Origin: Acholeplasmataceae bacterium
GTDB lineage: Bacteria; Bacillota_I; Bacilli_A; Acholeplasmatales; Acholeplasmataceae
NCBI GenBank assembly: GCA_012520715.1
Contig: JAAYNT010000024.1
Span: forward strand, 1 to 8,331
DNA length: 8,331 nt
Direction: 5' to 3'
The notes below the pieces were generated by a model. That model had not been told where the DNA came from. It worked only from the letters and a program-made list of their open reading frames with translations, and did not search any database. The stretch's first letter is position 1; every line of letters starts with the position of its first letter. The translations under genes and the position numbers were made by a program. Shown in pieces: positions 5,143 to 8,331 of the stretch.

Positions 5143-6612
5143 ATGAAGAAAAGACTACTTATCGCAACAACTATCTTTTTAGTCTTAGTTGCAACATTTT
5201 CAATCTTATCAGTCACACTAAAAACAACGATAAGACCAATATTTTTATTTTCATTTTTTATCGCAACGTTTTATTTAGTGATTTATTTTATTGGCGGCAT
5301 ATCTAAATTATTTGTTTATTTAATTTATGGGGTTGCTATTTTTTTACTAATCTATTTTTTTAATTCCTATCGGTTTGCGTTTATGATTATTGGAACTTTT
5401 ATTATAGTGATGAATCCGCTTGCTTATATTGAAAATAGATTAGCACCACTTATTGACTCACCAGAGCCATTTGAGCTTCAAATGCTTGTAACCAGATCAT
5501 ACTTTCCGTATTATGATTACCGCGCTAAAATGAAAGAATATTATCACTTGCCACAAGCAAGAAAATATAAAAACGAAAGAAGATATTACATCTTAGTTAC
5601 CGCAACAACGATAGTTTTATCATTAATTGGAATATTACTATCCCTACTTGAATTAAATGCGATGACTGAAGATTTAGCTAACTTTAGATTAGAATCTATT
5701 TTAGTATTTTATATTGTCGTAGTTATATTTGGTTCAGCTGTTATATTAAATAAAAAAGGTTTTAATTCGCTAAGACATTTTATTACGCCTTTTATATTTG
5801 TTCCTGTGGCATTATTAGTTTTAATGACTGAGCTTCCAATTGCGTGGAAAATTAGTATCTCAGCAATGGCAGCGTTATTAACACTAATAACTTTAGGTTA
5901 TGAAATAATACTTTATTACAAAAGAGTTGCATACCATAGTAGTGTTTATATTGATAGTAATACTAATCATTTAGTTCACGCTAATTTATTATATGAACCA
6001 TATATGTTTAATGAGTTTTATACATTAGTTGGAAAATATGAAATTAATACTAATGAAATTAGTTTTCAAAAATATTTTGAACAAGTTTTAGTATATGCTA
6101 ATTATAAAAAATTTTTTATATCAGCATTTGTTGAAACTGGTTCAAGTATAATTTTATATACTCAGTTTCATAAAAATAACAAAAATGATGCGATAAAATT
6201 TTCAAATTTTTTAGAAAAAACTTTTGAAACTAGTGTTTTATCACAAATTAGTGATGATCCAAGTCATGCAATATATGAAAACACCTTTTATAGAAGTGAT
6301 GATTACATTGTAGCAAGAGCAGTCTCGCTCGGTGCTCTAATGAAAGAAATGGAAATAACTGATCCATTAATTATTAGTATGTATTTTTACTTTAAAAACT
6401 TAGATTTATTAAAAGATTTTAATGATTTATATAAAGTTGATATCGTTGCAGTTGAGTATGATTTAGTAATGATTAAAGTTGAATTTGAAATAGTAAATGT
6501 CGAGTATTTAATTGATATTAAAGTACGCGAAATTTTGTTAAACGCATTAATAAATGACGGCACATATGTTCGCATTACTGCCGCAATGAAAGGAGAATTA
6601 CATGCAAATTAA
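5143..6612 (+). CDS. Unknown eight-span membrane protein with C-terminal soluble domain
   Basis: I do not recognise this 489-residue protein. Hydrophobic segments lie at about residues 5-23, 30-50, 54-73, 77-95, 149-169, 185-202, 213-229 and 236-258. A polar stretch of about 50 residues (96-148), rich in Tyr, Arg and Lys, separates the first four spans from the last four. Residues 262-489 form a soluble domain of mixed strand and helix character without nucleotide-binding, kinase or protease motifs that I can see. With an even number of spans and a basic N-terminus, both ends are probably cytoplasmic. There is no ribosome binding site; the start falls at the predicted transcription start. Its stop overlaps galU by 11 bases, and the galU ribosome binding site is inside its last codons, so it may act in the same envelope or glycolipid pathway. 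That link is inferred from context. Confidence 0.82.
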   Translation: MKKRLLIATTIFLVLVATFSILSVTLKTTIRPIFLFSFFIATFYLVIYFIGGISKLFVYLIYGVAIFLLIYFFNSYRFAFMIIGTFIIVMNPLAYIENRLAPLIDSPEPFELQMLVTRSYFPYYDYRAKMKEYYHLPQARKYKNERRYYILVTATTIVLSLIGILLSLLELNAMTEDLANFRLESILVFYIVVVIFGSAVILNKKGFNSLRHFITPFIFVPVALLVLMTELPIAWKISISAMAALLTLITLGYEIILYYKRVAYHSSVYIDSNTNHLVHANLLYEPYMFNEFYTLVGKYEINTNEISFQKYFEQVLVYANYKKFFISAFVETGSSIILYTQFHKNNKNDAIKFSNFLEKTFETSVLSQISDDPSHAIYENTFYRSDDYIVARAVSLGALMKEMEITDPLIISMYFYFKNLDLLKDFNDLYKVDIVAVEYDLVMIKVEFEIVNVEYLIDIKVREILLNALINDGTYVRITAAMKGELHAN

Positions 6613-7474
6613 AAAAGCAGTTATTCCAGCAGCTGGATTTGGCACAAGGTTCCTACCTTTTACAAAAGCATCAGCAAAAGAATTACTACCTATTATAGAT
6701 CGCCCGGCTCTTGATTATATTGTAAGAGAAGCTATTGATTCAGGAATAAAAGAAATATTAATAATTATTAGCCCTTTAAAAGAAGAAATTAAAAAATATT
6801 TTGGAAGAAATATTGAACTTGAAGAGTTTTTAACTGAGCGTAAAAACTTTGAAGCTCTAGATTTAATTAAACCATATGAAGGTGTTAAAATTGAATATGT
6901 TATTCAATATGAACAACTAGGTCTTGGTCATGCAATACTGCATGCTAAGGAGTTTACAAAAGATGAACCTTTTGCGGTTTTACTTGGAGATGATATTTTT
7001 TACTCTGATACAAAACCAGCAACAAAAGAGTTAATAGAAGTTTTTAATAAATATGATGGACATATCTTATCAACAATGACAGTAGCGCTTGAAAATACTA
7101 ATCGCTATGGTATTTGTATGCCAAAACCAAATCAAAAAGGTCCGGTTTTTGAACTACTTTCAATAGTTGAAAAACCAGACCCAAGTGAAGCGCCATCACA
7201 AATTGCTACTAATGGTAGATACATCTTAAAGCCATCGATTTATAAATATTTAGAAGTTCAAGAAAAAGGTACTGGTGGTGAAATTCAACTAACTGATGCT
7301 ATTTTAAATAGTATGGAAGAAGAAAAAGTATTTTCATACGATGTTAAAGCCAAAAGGTATGATGTTGGTTCAAAAGAAGGATATGTTCATGCAACAATTG
7401 ATTTTGCATTAAGACGAGATGATTTAAGGGAACATATTTTAAAAATCATTAAAGAATTAAACACATTATTGTAA
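6602..7474 (+). CDS. galU: UTP-glucose-1-phosphate uridylyltransferase
   Basis: This cytosolic enzyme makes UDP-glucose from UTP and glucose 1-phosphate, the donor for glycolipids, surface polysaccharides and galactose metabolism. Its 290 residues match the usual bacterial GalU/GtaB length. The N-terminal nucleotide-binding loop is AVIPAAGFGTRFLP (6-19) followed by KELLP with K26. The metal-binding LGDDIF (128-133, D130/D131), VEKP (189-192), GRYIL (205-209), GGEIQLTD (225-232) and RYDVGSKEGY (252-261) all follow the family order, so it should be active. The family's TKAIPKEMLP is TKASAKELLP here. AAAGGAG (6589-6595) lies six bases before the ATG, within the overlapping gene for the eight-span protein, so the two are co-transcribed. 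In a wall-less relative of Acholeplasma the product would chiefly feed membrane glycolipid synthesis (inference). There is no separate terminator before the 6S RNA promoter. Confidence 0.96.
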   Translation: MQIKKAVIPAAGFGTRFLPFTKASAKELLPIIDRPALDYIVREAIDSGIKEILIIISPLKEEIKKYFGRNIELEEFLTERKNFEALDLIKPYEGVKIEYVIQYEQLGLGHAILHAKEFTKDEPFAVLLGDDIFYSDTKPATKELIEVFNKYDGHILSTMTVALENTNRYGICMPKPNQKGPVFELLSIVEKPDPSEAPSQIATNGRYILKPSIYKYLEVQEKGTGGEIQLTDAILNSMEEEKVFSYDVKAKRYDVGSKEGYVHATIDFALRRDDLREHILKIIKELNTLL

Positions 7475-7481
7475 AATTTTA

Positions 7482-7510
7482 TTGACTAATTTATTAAAAG
7501 ATGTTAAAGT
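7482..7510 (+). promoter_or_regulatory. Promoter of the 6S RNA
   Basis: TTGACT (7482-7487) and TAAAGT (7505-7510) lie 17 bases apart and match the housekeeping consensus at five and four of six positions. The predicted start near 7517 coincides with the beginning of the 6S closing stem. The -35 begins eight bases after the galU stop. Confidence 0.75.
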
Positions 7511-7516
7511 AAAAGT

Positions 7517-7668
7517 GTCTAGAGGCACTAGTCGAACCCAAACATATAATTTAGGAACCTTCCTAGATATAGGCGTGTATTCTTTTAATTAAGAATCCCA
7601 ATATATCAAAAAAGGTTAAGGGATCCACCTTGAACATAACCCGTTCAACCCAGCCTCTAGCTTTTTTT
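7517..7668 (+). ncRNA. ssrS: 6S RNA
   Basis: 6S RNA mimics an open promoter, binds the housekeeping RNA polymerase holoenzyme and tunes transcription. The layout fits: a closing stem CTAGAGGC / GCCTCTAG (7519-7526 with 7653-7660), a large central bubble, and a long irregular apical arm from AACCTT / AAGGTT (7556-7561 with 7612-7617) through GATAT / ATATC (7566-7570 with 7603-7607) to ATTCTT / AAGAAT (7579-7584 with 7591-7596). On the 3' side of the bubble is the hairpin TTGAAC / GTTCAA (7630-7635 with 7643-7648). The stretch CACCTTGAAC...GTTCAA...CAGCCT closely recalls the same part of Escherichia coli 6S RNA. At about 150 bases it is shorter than the usual 180-200. The closing stem followed by seven Ts serves as terminator, perhaps also for galU readthrough. 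SRP RNA and tmRNA were considered, but their hallmark motifs are absent. The exact 5' end is uncertain by a few bases. Confidence 0.85.
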
Positions 7669-7688
7669 ATTTATTTTAGACAATACAA

Positions 7689-7717
7689 TTGACTATTATT
7701 ATAATTATAACTATAAT
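7689..7717 (+). promoter_or_regulatory. Near-perfect promoter of the zinc-ribbon membrane protein gene
   Basis: TTGACT (7689-7694) and an exact TATAAT (7712-7717) are separated by 17 bases. Transcription should begin near 7724, just ahead of the AAGGAG ribosome binding site (7730-7735), giving a leader of about 20 bases. Confidence 0.92.
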
Positions 7718-7744
7718 AAGAATATATATAAGGAGAAAGATATT

Positions 7745-8331
7745 ATGAAATGTGAAGTGTGTGGAAACTTACTTAACGAAAAAGATAAAGAATGTGCAGT
7801 TTGTGGTACTAAAACTGATTACAAAGACGAAAACGGAGAAGAAGTAAAAGAGAAATGGTTTACTAACCAAAATCAAATTTTGTTAGTTGGAGCTATTTCA
7901 CTTTATTTATTGTTTTACATGTTTTTACAAAGTTTGATTAGCTATGGTAATTTCTCAGGAGCATTTAACAATAGCGCTAAAGCCTTTGGTATTGTTGGCT
8001 TAATATTTGGAATTCCAATGCTTTTAGGCATAATTGCGTTAATTGTTTTCCAAGTAATGTATTTATTTAAACATAGTATTAAAAGCTTTGATAAAATATC
8101 ACACAGACTTCCATTTATTGGGTTTTTAATTCATGCGGGAATTGCATTTTTTAGTTTTATTTTAATGATTTGGGCGGCTGCATTATTTCAATCAGCTGAT
8201 ACATTTTTTAATAACTTTTTCATGATTTATGGCTTGCAAGCAATTCATATATGGTTATTTATGATTGCTGTCAAACCAAAAGAAATATTTCCTAAAAAAC
8301 CTGCTCAACCATCAGATGTAGTTCCAAAAGA
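7745..8331 (+). CDS. Zinc-ribbon membrane protein, 3' partial
   Basis: The frame opens at ATG nine bases after AAGGAG and is still open at the window edge after 195 codons. Residues 3-20 carry two CxxC pairs (CEVC at 3-6 and CAVC at 17-20, each followed by Gly), the pattern of the short N-terminal zinc ribbon found on many bacterial membrane proteins. An acidic linker leads to four hydrophobic segments at about 45-66, 80-108, 122-149 and 156-176. A Pro/Lys-rich tail follows (from about 178) and continues outside. The zinc ribbon should lie in the cytoplasm. No function can be assigned. It has its own strong promoter and is a separate unit from the 6S RNA. Confidence 0.9.
   Translation, partial: MKCEVCGNLLNEKDKECAVCGTKTDYKDENGEEVKEKWFTNQNQILLVGAISLYLLFYMFLQSLISYGNFSGAFNNSAKAFGIVGLIFGIPMLLGIIALIVFQVMYLFKHSIKSFDKISHRLPFIGFLIHAGIAFFSFILMIWAAALFQSADTFFNNFFMIYGLQAIHIWLFMIAVKPKEIFPKKPAQPSDVVPK

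Noticed and set aside
6387..6575. Minus-strand open frame within the eight-span protein gene
   Set aside because: It is short, has no start signals, and lies opposite a long continuous plus-strand gene.
7517..7668. SRP RNA, tmRNA or T-box instead of 6S RNA
   Set aside because: No SRP domain IV loop, no tRNA-like ends or tag frame, and no T-box sequence are present; the bubble and 3' hairpin fit 6S RNA.

Overview
This is a very AT-rich bacterial window with low-GC Gram-positive features: strong AGGAGG-type ribosome binding sites, TTGACA/TATAAT promoters with 17-base spacers, an infC-rpmI-rplT operon behind an attenuator leader, and intrinsic terminators with U tracts. UGA acts as a stop: three genes end in TGA, two of them in tight ATGA stop/start overlaps, and tryptophan is read from TGG. 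Together with the base composition and several unfamiliar membrane proteins, this suggests an Acholeplasma-like mollicute or close relative rather than a Mycoplasma/Spiroplasma type, where UGA is Trp. The assignment is inference from gene content and code.

Layout. Bases 2-769 hold the 3' part of an aminopeptidase P gene, closed by a strong terminator. Bases 892-3539 hold a compact four-gene cassette, all on the plus strand with overlapping or coupled ends. It encodes a small secreted beta-rich protein, a protein with one N-terminal membrane anchor and an extracellular domain, a small ABC ATPase and a six-span permease. This is the least familiar part of the window and the best candidate for an undescribed system. 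Bases 3563-5118 hold the translation operon: a perfect consensus promoter, an L20-type leader with a terminator, infC starting at AUU, rpmI, and rplT with an extra C-terminal domain. Bases 5128-7474 hold a two-gene unit that appears to start with a leaderless message: an unknown eight-span membrane protein overlapping galU. Bases 7482-7668 encode a 6S RNA with its own promoter and terminator. From 7689 a consensus promoter drives a zinc-ribbon membrane protein that runs off the window end.

How the parts work together. infC, rpmI and rplT supply initiation factor 3 and two 50S proteins, probably with feedback control by L20 on the leader and by IF-3 on its own AUU start. 6S RNA tunes RNA polymerase. 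galU makes UDP-glucose for surface glycolipids or polysaccharides, and its overlap with the eight-span protein hints at an envelope role for that protein. The four-gene cassette would pair an ABC exporter-like complex with two extracytoplasmic proteins; its substrate cannot be told from the sequence.
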